Counted from the stretch's first letter, positions 32,667 to 43,302 are shown. The stretch is 64,000 bases of DNA from Flavobacterium sp. YJ01 (GCF_029320955.1 NZ_CP119757.1:2232001-2296000), one strand, 5' to 3'. Notes: generated by a model not told the origin, from the letters alone. Translations and numbers: made by a program.

Positions 32667-34130
32667 TTAATACACAATAGTTTGTATGGCATGTGCCGGA
32701 ATAGTGATTGTATTTTTTGAATTTTGATTTTCTAAAGTATAAACAATCTCTTTTTCAGATTTATTCATAACAACAGTAATCAATTGTCCGTCTGAGTTTT
32801 TAAAAGAAGTGCTTAATAGAGAAGTATCGCTTACTGTTTCGATAATTCTTTTGGCATTAGGTCTAATAAATTTTGAGAAATGTCCAATGTAATAATACAT
32901 CGGTGTATAAATTAATTCGTCTTTTGTAGTGTCGGCGTGAATTGGTGCAAAACAGAAATTACCTACATGATTTGGACCTCCATTTTGATCTAAAAGAATA
33001 TTCCAATCTGTCCAAGCTACAGTTCCGTTATTAAAATCGTTTATCATATTGATTCCGTAACGTTCTGCATTTCCCCAAAATTGATATTTTGAAGCATCGA
33101 ATCTTTCGATACAGCCTTCTGTAAAAATTAAATTTTTGTTTGGAAATGCTTCATGAACTTTTCCAACAGATTCAAATTGTGGCGGACCGCCATTCCAAGT
33201 TTCGTACCAGTGAAAACCAATTCCCCAAGCATATTTTGAAACTTCAGGATCCGAAAAAACAAGATTAGCGCGTTTTTCTAACATATCGCCTCTATTATGA
33301 TCCCAAATAATAACGTTTTTAGAAGCCAATCCTTCTTTTTCTAAAGTTGGTCCTAAATGATTTTTAAGAAAATCTCTTTCTGCTTCTGGAGTATAAATAC
33401 AAGATTCCCAACTTTGTTTTGCCATTGGTTCATTTTGAACGGTCAATCCCCAAATCGGAATTCCTTCTTTTTCATATGCTTTAATAAATTTAGCGTAATA
33501 CAATGCCCAAGCTGGAGCGAATTCTGGCAATAAAACGCCGCCGTGCAAAATATCATTATTGTCTTTCATGAAAGCTGGGGGACTCCATGGACTTGCAAAT
33601 AATGTTAGTTTTCCGCCGGCAGTTTTGATTGCTTTTTTGATTAACGGAATTCTATATTTTCGATCGTGGTCTATATTAAAAGTCTTTAAATCTTTATCTC
33701 CTTCCTCTATATATGTGTAACTTCCACTGCTAAAATCGCAACTATGGATGTTTGTTCTAGCTAAAGAATAACCAATTCCTTTGTTTTTATCGTAATACGC
33801 ATCTAGAAATTCTTGCTGTTTTTTTGGAGAAAGTTTAGCAAAAACCTCTGCGCTTGCGTCTGTGATTGCGCCTCCAATTCCGATAAATGTTTGGTCTGTT
33901 TTTTCAGTATTTATAATGGATACTGTAGATTTTTGTTGTGTGTTGTTGTTTGAAATAAAATCATTTGATAATGACAATTTCAAATTAGTATTTTCTGCGG
34001 TAGTAAAAACCTTTATTTTATTATTTTTTTGCGAAGAAGCATTAGTGTTTTGAGCTCTTAGTTTTGTCGAAAAACAGCTTAATTGCATTAAGATAAAGGC
34101 TGATAAAAATATTTGAGTTTTTATTTTCAT
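32667..34130 (-). CDS. GH30 glycoside hydrolase (type B)
   Basis: 487 residues with a signal sequence containing LSCFS, so it may be a lipoprotein. Catalytic Glu234 (VQNEPMAKQSWESC) and Glu338 (IFTEGCIE). With the 34224 gene it forms a second GH30 type in this locus, distinguished by EEGDKDLKTF, FHWYETWNGG and the AWTDWNILLDQNGGPNHVGN block. This type resembles GH30_3 beta-1,6-glucanases. Confidence 0.92.
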   Translation of the reverse strand: MKIKTQIFLSAFILMQLSCFSTKLRAQNTNASSQKNNKIKVFTTAENTNLKLSLSNDFISNNNTQQKSTVSIINTEKTDQTFIGIGGAITDASAEVFAKLSPKKQQEFLDAYYDKNKGIGYSLARTNIHSCDFSSGSYTYIEEGDKDLKTFNIDHDRKYRIPLIKKAIKTAGGKLTLFASPWSPPAFMKDNNDILHGGVLLPEFAPAWALYYAKFIKAYEKEGIPIWGLTVQNEPMAKQSWESCIYTPEAERDFLKNHLGPTLEKEGLASKNVIIWDHNRGDMLEKRANLVFSDPEVSKYAWGIGFHWYETWNGGPPQFESVGKVHEAFPNKNLIFTEGCIERFDASKYQFWGNAERYGINMINDFNNGTVAWTDWNILLDQNGGPNHVGNFCFAPIHADTTKDELIYTPMYYYIGHFSKFIRPNAKRIIETVSDTSLLSTSFKNSDGQLITVVMNKSEKEIVYTLENQNSKNTITIPAHAIQTIVY

Positions 34131-34223
34131 ATTGTTTAAGAAAACAGTTTTTTAATTTAAAAGTAAGAGAAGACTAAAATGGATGATTCAAATTAGTCCT
34201 CAACTTTACTTTACTACAAAATA

Positions 34224-35678
34224 TTAATAAACAAGCGTTTGTATCGCGTGTGCTGGAATTTTAACTACCGATTTTTCGGCTCCAATAATCAAATTATAAG
34301 TAAGTTCGTTTGCAGATTGGTTCATAACGATTGTTGCCATAGTTCCATCAGCATTTAAGAAAGATGTACTTAATAAAGCGCTTCTGCTAACCGCCGTGCT
34401 TACTCTTATTGCATTAAGACGAATAAATTTTGAAAAATGTCCGATATAATAAAAAGATGGTGTATAAATTAATTCACCAGTTGTTGTATCGGCATGAATT
34501 GGTGCAAAACAGAAATTCCCAACGTGATTAGGGCCTCCGTTTTGATCCAAAAGAATGTTCCAATCTGTCCAAGCTACAGTTCCGTTGTTAAAATCATGAA
34601 TCATATTAATTCCGTAACGTTCTGCATTACCCCAAAATTGATATTTTGCTGCATCAAATTTTTCGACACATCCCTCTGTAAACATTAGTTTTTTGTCTGG
34701 ATAAGCTTCATTTACCTTCGCAACATTATCAAACATTGGTGCTCCGCCTGACCAGGTTTCGTACCAGTGAAATCCCATTCCCCAAACATATTTTGCTGCT
34801 TCTGGATCAGAATAAATTACGTTGGCGCGATAATTCATTAAATCACGGTTGTGATCCCAAACAATGATTTTTTTGTCGCCTAAGTTTTCTTTTTTCAAAG
34901 TTGGCCCAAGATAATTTTTGATAAAATCTCTTTCAGCTTCAGCTGTATAAATACAAGATTCCCATGTTTGAGTTGCCATTGGTTCGTTTTGTGTAGAAGT
35001 TCCCCAAATTGGAATTCCTTCTTTTTCATAAGCTTTGATAAACTTCGCATAGAAATTAGCCCAAGTCTGGTAGTATTCAGGAAGTAAAGTTCCTCCTTTT
35101 AATACATTTTTGTTGCTTTTCATAAAAGCATTTGGCGACCAAGGCGCAACGTAAGTTGTTAGTTTTCCTCCAGCTTTCTGAATAGCTTGTTTTATTAAAG
35201 GAATACGATATTGCCTGTCATGATCAATAGAAAAAGTTTTCAAATCTTTATCTCCTTCTTCGATATAAGAATAGCTTCCACTGCTAAAATCAGAACTCTG
35301 AATCGTTGTTCTTAGCAAAGAATAGCCAATTCCTTTTTGCTGATCGTAATAAGCATTTAAAAATTCTGCTTGTTTTTCTTTTGAAAGTTTAGCAAATATT
35401 TCGGCACTTGCATCTGTAATGGCGCCTCCAATTCCCATAAAAGTCTGAAACTTTTTTGCTGGTTCTACAAAAACTGAAAATTCAGTTTCTAGAGGTTGTT
35501 TTGCTGCAGAAAAAGTTAGATTATCTGTAGAAGTTAATCTCAGCTTTGAGTTTTCTGCTGTGGTATAAACAGTTATTTTTTTACCACTTGTTGTAAATTC
35601 TTTTTTTGCTTTTGGCTGTTGTGCAATCGCTGCAACGGAAAACAAAAGGCATAAAATCTTTAGACTATTTTTTTTCAT
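34224..35678 (-). CDS. GH30 glycoside hydrolase (type B)
   Basis: 484 residues with signal peptide (SVAAIAQ) and no lipobox, so probably periplasmic. Catalytic Glu232 (TQNEPMATQTWESC) and Glu335 (MFTEGCVE). Close paralogue of the next gene. The AWTDWNILLDQNGGPNHVGN block is identical in both. It is the first enzyme gene after the two Sus cassettes, separated from the SGBP gene by a terminator hairpin at 35757-35792. Confidence 0.93.
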   Translation of the reverse strand: MKKNSLKILCLLFSVAAIAQQPKAKKEFTTSGKKITVYTTAENSKLRLTSTDNLTFSAAKQPLETEFSVFVEPAKKFQTFMGIGGAITDASAEIFAKLSKEKQAEFLNAYYDQQKGIGYSLLRTTIQSSDFSSGSYSYIEEGDKDLKTFSIDHDRQYRIPLIKQAIQKAGGKLTTYVAPWSPNAFMKSNKNVLKGGTLLPEYYQTWANFYAKFIKAYEKEGIPIWGTSTQNEPMATQTWESCIYTAEAERDFIKNYLGPTLKKENLGDKKIIVWDHNRDLMNYRANVIYSDPEAAKYVWGMGFHWYETWSGGAPMFDNVAKVNEAYPDKKLMFTEGCVEKFDAAKYQFWGNAERYGINMIHDFNNGTVAWTDWNILLDQNGGPNHVGNFCFAPIHADTTTGELIYTPSFYYIGHFSKFIRLNAIRVSTAVSRSALLSTSFLNADGTMATIVMNQSANELTYNLIIGAEKSVVKIPAHAIQTLVY

Positions 35679-35756
35679 TCGCTTCCAATTATTATTGTTT
35701 AATTGAAGTTTTGGAGAAATCTAAAAACCGGTTTTTCACCTTTTAAAGAATTTAAA

Positions 35757-35792
35757 AAATAGCCCATACTCATAATGATTATGGGCTATTTA
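35757..35792 (-). terminator. Terminator after the second Sus cassette
   Basis: AAATAGCCCATA and TATGGGCTATTT pair around an 11-base loop, with a T-run on the minus strand. The same arms recur in the hairpin at 42319-42346, which ends the other cassette. Confidence 0.8.
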
Positions 35793-35826
35793 CAACCAAA
35801 CTTAAACTTAAACTTAACTTAACTCT

Positions 35827-36711
35827 TTATTTTCCTCGGAACTCAATTTTTGAAACTGTAATTCCATCTTTTGTAAACTTATTACCACCGCAACGGATTA
35901 GCAAATAGATTTTTCCTGTTTCTGTGAATTTAACTGTGTTTGAAACCGTTCCAGTTTTGTCGTTTTTAACACATCCAACAACAGAAAGCATTCCAGAGAA
36001 ACCTGCTTTTGCACAGCCATCCCAAGTACTTAATCCCATAACTTTGTTGTCTTTGTATTCAACACCTGAAGCAGGGAATGATTTTCCAGCATAAACTTCA
36101 AACCAAGTTTCATCAGAACCACTTGGAGAAGACACTTTCATATCTATTGTATACTCTTTATCTTTTACAACATCGATTGCTTGATAAATTCCTTCTTGAG
36201 CCCATCCTCCTGGAGAATGAAGTGTTGCGCTATTGTTTGCATAAGACCAAAAAGCTGCACCAGTTGGGCTAAGATTTAAAACTGTCCATTTTGCTTGATC
36301 TGCAGCAGTTGCAAAAGAACCACCTTGAACTAAATTTCCTTTTAACGGATCTGAAGTCGCAACCACAACATCTTTTGAAGCTGAAGCCGTAGCTCCTCCT
36401 GCTCCAATTGCAGTATGCACAATTGTATAAGTACCTGCATCTGGAAGAGAAATTTCTTCTTCCATTTTTCCTGCATACGCACCTGCTCCTTTATCCCAAA
36501 TAGATTTCAAAACTCCTTTTGGCTGAGCCACTAACTTATATGTATTTACTTTTCCTTCAACTGGAGTAATTGTAAACGATGCGTCAACAGTTGCTGGGGT
36601 TAATCCATTATTGTCAATGGAATCGTCTGGCTGACAACTAGTAACACTTAATACTGCTGTCATAAAAAACAATGCTAAAAACCCTTGTTTTTTCATTAAA
36701 TTTATTTTCAT
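35827..36711 (-). CDS. Surface glycan-binding lipoprotein (SGBP-like)
   Basis: 294 residues. Lipobox SVTSC (MKKQGFLALFF signal; start may be the second Met). A PKD/Ig-like domain (~45-118) is followed by a ~170-residue beta-sandwich that looks like a carbohydrate-binding module (WAQEGIYQAIDVVKDKEYTI). No catalytic motif. Its place after susC-susD is that of SusE/F or SGBP proteins, which hold glycan at the outer membrane. 19 bases separate it from susD. Confidence 0.82.
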   Translation of the reverse strand: MKINLMKKQGFLALFFMTAVLSVTSCQPDDSIDNNGLTPATVDASFTITPVEGKVNTYKLVAQPKGVLKSIWDKGAGAYAGKMEEEISLPDAGTYTIVHTAIGAGGATASASKDVVVATSDPLKGNLVQGGSFATAADQAKWTVLNLSPTGAAFWSYANNSATLHSPGGWAQEGIYQAIDVVKDKEYTIDMKVSSPSGSDETWFEVYAGKSFPASGVEYKDNKVMGLSTWDGCAKAGFSGMLSVVGCVKNDKTGTVSNTVKFTETGKIYLLIRCGGNKFTKDGITVSKIEFRGK

Positions 36712-36730
36712 ATGATATTGTATTAACTGA

Positions 36731-38239
36731 TTAGTAATTAGGATTTTGAACTAGTTTAGTATTTTCTAAATCTTTTTGTGGAATTGGCCAAATTTCATTT
36801 TTACCAGCCACAAATCCGCTAGAAGCAAGTACAGAAGCCGCTTTTCCAGTTCTAACTAAATCGAACCAACGGTGTCCTTCTCCAGCTAATTCTAATCTTC
36901 TTTCGTTAGCAATAGCATCTAATGAAACTGGCACAGAAGCCAATCCAACTCTAGCTCTTACAGCATCTAATAAAGCTTGTGCTCTAGCTCCAGTTCCGCC
37001 TAAAGCTTCTGCTTCCATTAAGTAAGTATCTGCCAAACGAATAGCATAAGTATCTTGTTTGTAATTTAAAGCCGCTGCTCCACCTCCTTGAGAAGTATCA
37101 CCGTTTAATGGCATAAATTTCTTCAAGAAATATCCTGTATCTTGATCTCCAGGCGCATAATCAGCAACACCTGCAGCTTTTAAAGCAAGTAAGTCTACAA
37201 TTGTAGCATCAAAACGAGGATCACCTTTTAAGGCATTATATAAACTTGGCGTTACTGGATTAAAACTCCATCCAGAAACATAATCTACGGCTGCTCCCGT
37301 TTTTTTAGTATATCCTCTTGGACCAACCATGATGTTAACAGAGTTTCCTTCATCGTTTCCTCCACCCCAGAATCCCCAGTCTGCATTACTTTTATCAGTA
37401 TGCATAATTTCGATAATTGCTTCTGAGTTGAATTTGTTACTGATAACCCATAAATCTGCAAAATTGCTAAGCAGTTTATATCCGTACATACTAGTTCCAC
37501 CTGGAGTACCGTTTACGTCTGCAAATTCAGCAGCAGCTTGAGAATTTTTTCCTTCGTATAAATAAACTTTACCAAGTAATGCTTGTACAGCTCCTTTAGA
37601 AAAACGTCCTTCTTCTGTTGCAACATCAACAGTATTTGGCAAAACCGCTTTTGCTTCAATTAAATCTTTCTCAATTTGAGCATAAATTTCCTCTGGCTTA
37701 GATTGCGTAATTGTATAAGTCTCAGCTGGTGAAAGTGGCTCTGTAATTAAAGGCAAGTTTCTAAAAGTTCTTACTAATTCAAAATAATAGTATCCGCGCA
37801 TTGCTTTAGCTTCTGCTGCAAAACGAACTTTTTTTGCTTCATCCATTTTTACGCCTGGCAGTTTCGACAATAAGATGTTTGCTCTTGCGATACCTTGAAA
37901 GAAATCTCCCCAGAAACTTCTAGGCATATTAATTTTATCAATAGTATAATTATCAAAAGCATGAATTCCTGCTCCATCTCCAGGTCCTCCACCTCCAGCA
38001 TAGAAATCATCTGAACCTGCATTCATCATACAGATCATGTTTTCGAAACCTTTAGATTGTTTTCCCATGACATCATAAACAGCAACTAAACCAGAAAAAG
38101 CTTCTTTTTCATCTTTATAATAGTTGTCTACTAATGGAAGTCCTTTTGGATCTACTGTTAAAAAGTCCTCACCGCAAGAAGAGCCAAGAAGCAATAATCC
38201 TGCTGCGACGAATGAATATCTTATATTTTTAATTTTCAT
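36731..38239 (-). CDS. SusD/RagB family glycan-binding lipoprotein
   Basis: 502 residues. Lipobox LLGSSC (Cys22). The TPR-like N-terminal half (ARANILLSKLPGV, KAMRGYYYFELVRTFRNLPL) and the C-terminal RRLELAGEGHRWFDLVRTGKA signature are standard SusD. It forms the lid over the SusC channel and binds beta-glucan oligosaccharide by inference. The start lies 11 bases after the susC stop. Confidence 0.96.
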   Translation of the reverse strand: MKIKNIRYSFVAAGLLLLGSSCGEDFLTVDPKGLPLVDNYYKDEKEAFSGLVAVYDVMGKQSKGFENMICMMNAGSDDFYAGGGGPGDGAGIHAFDNYTIDKINMPRSFWGDFFQGIARANILLSKLPGVKMDEAKKVRFAAEAKAMRGYYYFELVRTFRNLPLITEPLSPAETYTITQSKPEEIYAQIEKDLIEAKAVLPNTVDVATEEGRFSKGAVQALLGKVYLYEGKNSQAAAEFADVNGTPGGTSMYGYKLLSNFADLWVISNKFNSEAIIEIMHTDKSNADWGFWGGGNDEGNSVNIMVGPRGYTKKTGAAVDYVSGWSFNPVTPSLYNALKGDPRFDATIVDLLALKAAGVADYAPGDQDTGYFLKKFMPLNGDTSQGGGAAALNYKQDTYAIRLADTYLMEAEALGGTGARAQALLDAVRARVGLASVPVSLDAIANERRLELAGEGHRWFDLVRTGKAASVLASSGFVAGKNEIWPIPQKDLENTKLVQNPNY

Positions 38240-38250
38240 GATTCTTAATT

Positions 38251-41200
38251 TTAAAATTGTAAATTAACCCCTAACATTACTGTTCTAGCTTGTGGATAAT
38301 ATCCTTTATCAATACCAAAAACTCCTCCTCCAATCTCTGGATCATAACCAGAATATTTTGTAAATGTTAATAAATTTTCTCCTGTCATATAAAGTCTTAC
38401 TTTAGAAAGACCTCCTTTTGAGATAACATCGCTTGGTAAGCTATATCCAATTTGAACAGTTTTGATTCTCCAGTAATCTCCATCTTCTAAATAAAAATCT
38501 GATGGATTAGAGAAGTTTTTGTTGTTATCTACAGAAGATAAAATTGGATAAGAATTAGTAGATCCTTCACCTGTCCAACGTCCTAATGCAGAAGTTTGAT
38601 AGTTAGCATCTGTAATATCTAGACGACGTAATCCTTGGAAAATTTTATTTCCGATTGCACCTTGAGTAAAGATTAATAAATCAAAATTTTTGTAATCTAA
38701 ATTAATCGTGAAACCATAAGTGTATTTAGGCAATGGACTTCCTTGGAAAGTTTTATCATCGTCATCAATTTTTCCATCGCCATTATTATCTTTCCATCTG
38801 AAATCTCCAGGTCTTGCGTTTGGCTGTATTAAACCTCCTGCAGCATTTGTGTAAGCATTAATTTCTGCTTGATTTTGAAAAATACCTTGTGTTGTATATC
38901 CGTAAAAAGAATTATAAGATTGCCCCACTTGTGTTCTAGTAACTGCACCCATATTTTGGAAAGAAGCATCTCCAGAAATAAACTGAATTCCTCTTCCTAA
39001 ATTGGTAACCTCATTTTCTAAGTAAGAAATGTTTCCGCTTAAGTTTAAGTTTACTTGACCGATTTTTTTGCGGTAAGATAATTCCACATCAATACCTTTA
39101 TTTTGCATATCTGCAATGTTTGCAGAAGGTCTTCCTGGGCTACCTACGTGACCAGGCAAATCGATATCTTGTAAGATACCTATAGATTTTTTAACATAAA
39201 AATCTGCTGTTAAAGACAAATCATTGAAGAATGTAACATCAAATGCAACGTTTGCTTGTCTAGTTTCTTCCCATTTCAAATCTGGGTTAGCAGGAGCATT
39301 CGGGCTATTTCCAATTACAACAGAACCTTGATTTCCGATTGTATAATTTCTACCTGATCCAATTGTAGGTAAGAATTTGAAATCTCCAATAGCATCACTA
39401 CCTGTAACACCATAACCTCCTCTAAATTTCAATTGTGTTACTACTTTGTTCTCTGGCCAGAAATTTTCTTTAGTTGGTACCCAACCTAAAGAGAATGATG
39501 GGAAAACTCCATATTTGTTGTTTTGACCAAAACGAGAAGAACCATCACGACGTACAATACCTGTAAGTAAATATTTTTCTTTGTAATCATAGTTTAATCT
39601 AGAAAACAATGAAGTTACTTTATGCTCATATCCGTTGTATGCAGAAGCAGTGATATCGTCTGTTACAGCGCCTGAATTAAATGTCGCTTCGTCAAAAGTA
39701 GTTGCTGGAAGATTTTTGTAAGTTACAGTAGATCCAGAAGTAATATTGTCAACATAAGCACCTTGCCCAACTAAAATAGAAAAGTTATGATCGCCAAGTT
39801 GTTTTGTGTATGAAAGTGTGTTTTCAATATTCCATCCAAAACCTCTATTTGAATTTCTAGTTAAACTATTATTTGGATTAATAGTTGAAGAGTTGAAATA
39901 AAATACTGGAGTAAAACTTTCAGATCCCCAGTAAGCCAATTTACCACCTAAAGTAGTTCTAAATTTTAAGCCTTTAATAGCTTCTAATTCTAAATATGCA
40001 TTTCCAACGAAATTATCAGACCAACCATAATTTCCTAATCTTGTCTGAATATAAGCTAATGGGTTGCTCATCTCTTGTGTTACTTTAGTAGAGATTCCGT
40101 AAGGATTTCCATTTGCATCTCTTACCACATAAGGAAGTGTATATGGTGATAGATTTGCAACAGTTGGATCAGTAACAATAGCCGGTGTAATTGGATCTAA
40201 GTTGATTGCAGAACTTAAAGGTCCTCCGTACTCATTGTTAGTATTTCCGATACCCACATTTTTCTCATGAGAATAACCTAAAGTCTGACCGAAAGTTAAT
40301 CCTTTTACAATTTTATGAGTAGAGTTTAAACGAATGTTTTTTCTGTTATAGTTAGAAATTTGCGTAGCAACAATACCTTCTTGATCTAACAATCCTAAAG
40401 AAACGTAGAATGTAGAAACATCATTTCCTCCAGACAAACTTAACTCATGTCCAGTTCTTTGCGCGTGATTGTTAAAAATTTGATCTTGCCAATTAGTACC
40501 TACACCATAAGAAGATGGATTTTGGTAAGGAAGCGTATACGGTTTGCTTGGATCTGGAGTGTAACCGTTTGCATATCTTTCATTCATTAAAGTCGCATAT
40601 TCTGTAGCGTTTAATAAATCAAGTTTTCTCGCTGCTTCAGAAAAACCAGTGTATCCGTTGTAGTTTACACTCATTTTACCAGCTCTACCTTTTTTAGTAG
40701 TGATAAGAATAACCCCCGCTGCTGCTCTAGCTCCATAAATCGCTTGAGACGCAGCATCTTTTAAAACCTCCATAGAGGCAATATCTGATTGATTTAAAAA
40801 ACCAATTCCTCCTGAATCAACAATTACACCGTCAACAACCCATAAAGGTTCGTTGTTTCCGAAAGATGTAATACCCCTAACTCTAATAGTAGAAGAAGAT
40901 CCTGGCTGTCCTGCATTAGCAGCGATAGTAACCCCAGAAACTCTACCTTGAAGAGATTGTTCTACTCTTGTTATCGGTAAATCTTCTAAATCTGATGCTT
41001 TTACACTAGAAATTGCTCCAGTAACAACAGATTTCTTTTGAGTACCATATCCAACAACGACAACCTCATTTAAGGATTGTGATTCTGGTTTTAATTGAAT
41101 TGCAATTTTAGTTCTTCCGTTTACAGCTTCAGTTACTGTGGTATAACCGATAAATGTAACTGTTAAAGTTCCGTTTGAAGGTACTTGAATCTGAAATTTT

Positions 41201-41376
41201 CCATCGAAATCAGAAGCCGTTGATTTAGTAGTACCTTTTAATAAAACTGTTGCACCTGGAACAGGCATTCCACTTTCATCATTGATTATTCCATTTACTG
41301 TGACATCTTGGGCCACAGCTATAACCGAGAATAATAAAGATGAAATACAAAAAACAAGTAATTTTGTTAATTTCAT
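38251..41376 (-). CDS. SusC/RagA TonB-linked outer-membrane transporter (copy 2)
   Basis: 1041 residues: signal peptide (SVIAVAQ), carboxypeptidase-D-like domain (~25-105), plug starting at LNEVVVVGYGTQKK, 22-strand barrel, terminal LGVNLQF. It imports glycan fragments with its SusD. The first ~115 residues are nearly the same as in the 45027-48251 copy, while plug and barrel differ. The leader and promoter repeats are also shared with that copy. Confidence 0.96.
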   Translation of the reverse strand: MKLTKLLVFCISSLLFSVIAVAQDVTVNGIINDESGMPVPGATVLLKGTTKSTASDFDGKFQIQVPSNGTLTVTFIGYTTVTEAVNGRTKIAIQLKPESQSLNEVVVVGYGTQKKSVVTGAISSVKASDLEDLPITRVEQSLQGRVSGVTIAANAGQPGSSSTIRVRGITSFGNNEPLWVVDGVIVDSGGIGFLNQSDIASMEVLKDAASQAIYGARAAAGVILITTKKGRAGKMSVNYNGYTGFSEAARKLDLLNATEYATLMNERYANGYTPDPSKPYTLPYQNPSSYGVGTNWQDQIFNNHAQRTGHELSLSGGNDVSTFYVSLGLLDQEGIVATQISNYNRKNIRLNSTHKIVKGLTFGQTLGYSHEKNVGIGNTNNEYGGPLSSAINLDPITPAIVTDPTVANLSPYTLPYVVRDANGNPYGISTKVTQEMSNPLAYIQTRLGNYGWSDNFVGNAYLELEAIKGLKFRTTLGGKLAYWGSESFTPVFYFNSSTINPNNSLTRNSNRGFGWNIENTLSYTKQLGDHNFSILVGQGAYVDNITSGSTVTYKNLPATTFDEATFNSGAVTDDITASAYNGYEHKVTSLFSRLNYDYKEKYLLTGIVRRDGSSRFGQNNKYGVFPSFSLGWVPTKENFWPENKVVTQLKFRGGYGVTGSDAIGDFKFLPTIGSGRNYTIGNQGSVVIGNSPNAPANPDLKWEETRQANVAFDVTFFNDLSLTADFYVKKSIGILQDIDLPGHVGSPGRPSANIADMQNKGIDVELSYRKKIGQVNLNLSGNISYLENEVTNLGRGIQFISGDASFQNMGAVTRTQVGQSYNSFYGYTTQGIFQNQAEINAYTNAAGGLIQPNARPGDFRWKDNNGDGKIDDDDKTFQGSPLPKYTYGFTINLDYKNFDLLIFTQGAIGNKIFQGLRRLDITDANYQTSALGRWTGEGSTNSYPILSSVDNNKNFSNPSDFYLEDGDYWRIKTVQIGYSLPSDVISKGGLSKVRLYMTGENLLTFTKYSGYDPEIGGGVFGIDKGYYPQARTVMLGVNLQF

Positions 41377-41415
41377 TTTTCTAAAAATTTTGGTTAATTA
41401 ATTAGTAATTTGATG

Positions 41416-41507
41416 CAATACTAAAACTAAATTTTTACTTTTCGCATTTAAAAATCCATACAAAAACACATCAAAATTAAAATTTTAATATTATAAAAAC
41501 ACATCAA
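41416..41507 (-). promoter_or_regulatory. susC copy 2 promoter with 33-bp spaced direct repeats
   Basis: Minus-strand TAGTATTG at 41423-41416 is a likely -7 box. Two direct copies of TTGATGTGTTTTT lie at 41462-41474 and 41495-41507, starting 33 bp apart, about 57 and 90 bases upstream of the expected start site. The same layout occurs at susC copy 1. Confidence 0.65.
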
Positions 41508-42232
41508 AAAAAACATAAATAATTGATTTTAAAAGTTTTAAAAAAATTAATAGTAGTACTAAATAAAAGTTAATTATAAAAATAAACACTACATGTTAAA
41601 ATTACGTATGTAAATTATTAAAAAACAAAGCCACTACAACGTGATAGTAGCGGTAAACATATCGTAAATAGTTATTTTATAAACACTTACAACTATTTTA
41701 GCTAAAAAATAGTCATAATGACCAAAACCAAGAATATTGTATTTTTATACATTTTTTTTTACATAATTATCAATAAAATATCAAGAAAGAAAATACTTAC
41801 TTTGTTGTATTTAAAAAGAATTAACTTACTTTTCAATTTTGAAATTGCTTAAAAATGCTAGGAATTATGATTGCTAATAAGGCAAAAACTGTCTTTTTAC
41901 TTGTTTTTCTGAATATCGTGTATTTCAAAACCAATCAAATATTTCATTTGACCTTCGTAAAATTGATTTTTAAGATAATTAGAAAGTTAACTGAGTGAAT
42001 TTCAAATAAAGAAATACAATGCTTTAAAAATGCTTATAAACACCCCATAAAACGAATAACAAGCTCTGAGAATACTGATAATAGATAGGCATGAGATATA
42101 AACTCAAAATATCGGCTAAAATGGCATTTTAGAATGCTTTATAAGCTCTTATGAAGAAGAATTAGACAAGTTATTTCGCGCAACTTTTAACTAAATAAGA
42201 GACAAATCATCCACACATAAAATCAGTAAAAA

Positions 42233-42267
42233 AAAACAGCCTATTAATAGCTTAATAGGCTGTTTTC
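42233..42267 (-). terminator. Second terminator after the first Sus cassette
   Basis: AAAACAGCCTATTA and TAATAGGCTGTTTT form a long stem, followed on the minus strand by a T-run of nine or more. Confidence 0.8.
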
Positions 42268-42318
42268 AAATTCAGAATTGAGGGGTAGAATAAAAATTTC
42301 TAATTCACATAAAAAACA

Positions 42319-42346
42319 ATAGCCCATAATCGAAATTATGGGCTAT
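42319..42346 (-). terminator. First terminator after the first Sus cassette
   Basis: ATAGCCCATAAT and ATTATGGGCTAT pair almost without loop, with a T-run on the minus strand. Its arms match the hairpin at 35757-35792. Confidence 0.8.
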
Positions 42347-42484
42347 CCAGGCAATAAACTTAACTTAAACTAACCATAGTTTAAATCTTCTTGATATTTC
42401 ATTATATGAATGAAATAAAAAATGCTTGAAAAATCGAAAAAGGAATTTTTTAATGTTCCTTTTTCGAAAATAACTAACATGAAA

Positions 42485-43276
42485 TTATGGCTGAGGAACG
42501 AAAACAAATGTCCAACCTGTTCCGTACGTCTCACTATTATTTAAATACAATACCATTTTATTAGGCTCTAAACTAACAATAGTATAAACACCGTCTTTGT
42601 TACCTGCCGCGGATCCTAACATTGTTGAATTGAAAATTGTTAACTGTTTGTTTTTAATATCCAATTTAAATGTTCCTTTTTTAGGCGTTGCAGTTGCAGT
42701 TTCATAATGGTTGTAATTTGCAGCTCCATTTAGATCAAAATGCATTTTACCTTTTGCATCACTTGGCGCACAGCAATCACCAGCATTCCACCAAGCAGTC
42801 ATAGCACTTTCAGCACTTCCATTTGGAGACATAAACCACCAGAATCTTCCAGAGCCCTGTTCACCATCAAACACCCAAGTTTTACCAGCAACAGTATTTG
42901 TTCCTACCAAATCGTACCAATCTTGATCTAATGGCGTATCTAATTGATTGATTTGAACGTCTATAGTTTTGGTAAAAAACTCAGCGCCTAAAGTTCCAAC
43001 AAAAGTAAATGTGGCTTTCCCTGGAATTGGGTAAACAAAAGTTACTTCATTTGTCAGAGCTTTATCCAATCCATAGTCCCAATACCCAGTAACTCCTGGA
43101 GTGTCCATACTAAGAGTAATTTTATTTCCTCCTGGCGTGCTTTGAGTCGCAACTAATTCAACTCCAGCAACATCAGTAGAATTCTCTAAATGCTTTTCAT
43201 CAACTATTGGATCACATGCTGAAAAAGTCAACATAAAAAGAGCCAATAGAAGATATATTATTTTATTGATTTTCAT
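42485..43276 (-). CDS. Surface glycan-binding lipoprotein (SGBP-like)
   Basis: 263 residues. Lipobox LTFSAC (Cys20). A PKD/Ig-like domain (~40-110) precedes a ~150-residue beta-sandwich with several surface Trp (KTWVFDGEQGSGRFWWF, MTAWWNAGDCC). No catalytic motif. Same position in the cassette as the 35827 lipoprotein but a different C-terminal domain, so the two cassettes may bind different parts of the polymer. Confidence 0.78.
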   Translation of the reverse strand: MKINKIIYLLLALFMLTFSACDPIVDEKHLENSTDVAGVELVATQSTPGGNKITLSMDTPGVTGYWDYGLDKALTNEVTFVYPIPGKATFTFVGTLGAEFFTKTIDVQINQLDTPLDQDWYDLVGTNTVAGKTWVFDGEQGSGRFWWFMSPNGSAESAMTAWWNAGDCCAPSDAKGKMHFDLNGAANYNHYETATATPKKGTFKLDIKNKQLTIFNSTMLGSAAGNKDGVYTIVSLEPNKMVLYLNNSETYGTGWTFVFVPQP

Positions 43277-43302
43277 ATTTATCTATTTAATATTGTTAAA
43301 TT

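Larger units (their letters stand above)
41377..42484. other. Long intergenic region between the two Sus cassettes
   Basis: 1108 AT-rich bases with no gene. Near susC are the shared leader (41377-41415), a -7-like box (41416-41423) and direct repeats (41462-41474, 41495-41507). Two tandem terminators lie at the far end. The middle (about 41520-42220) is featureless AT-rich DNA with scattered poly-A, and I see no RNA or coding signal. Confidence 0.7.
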
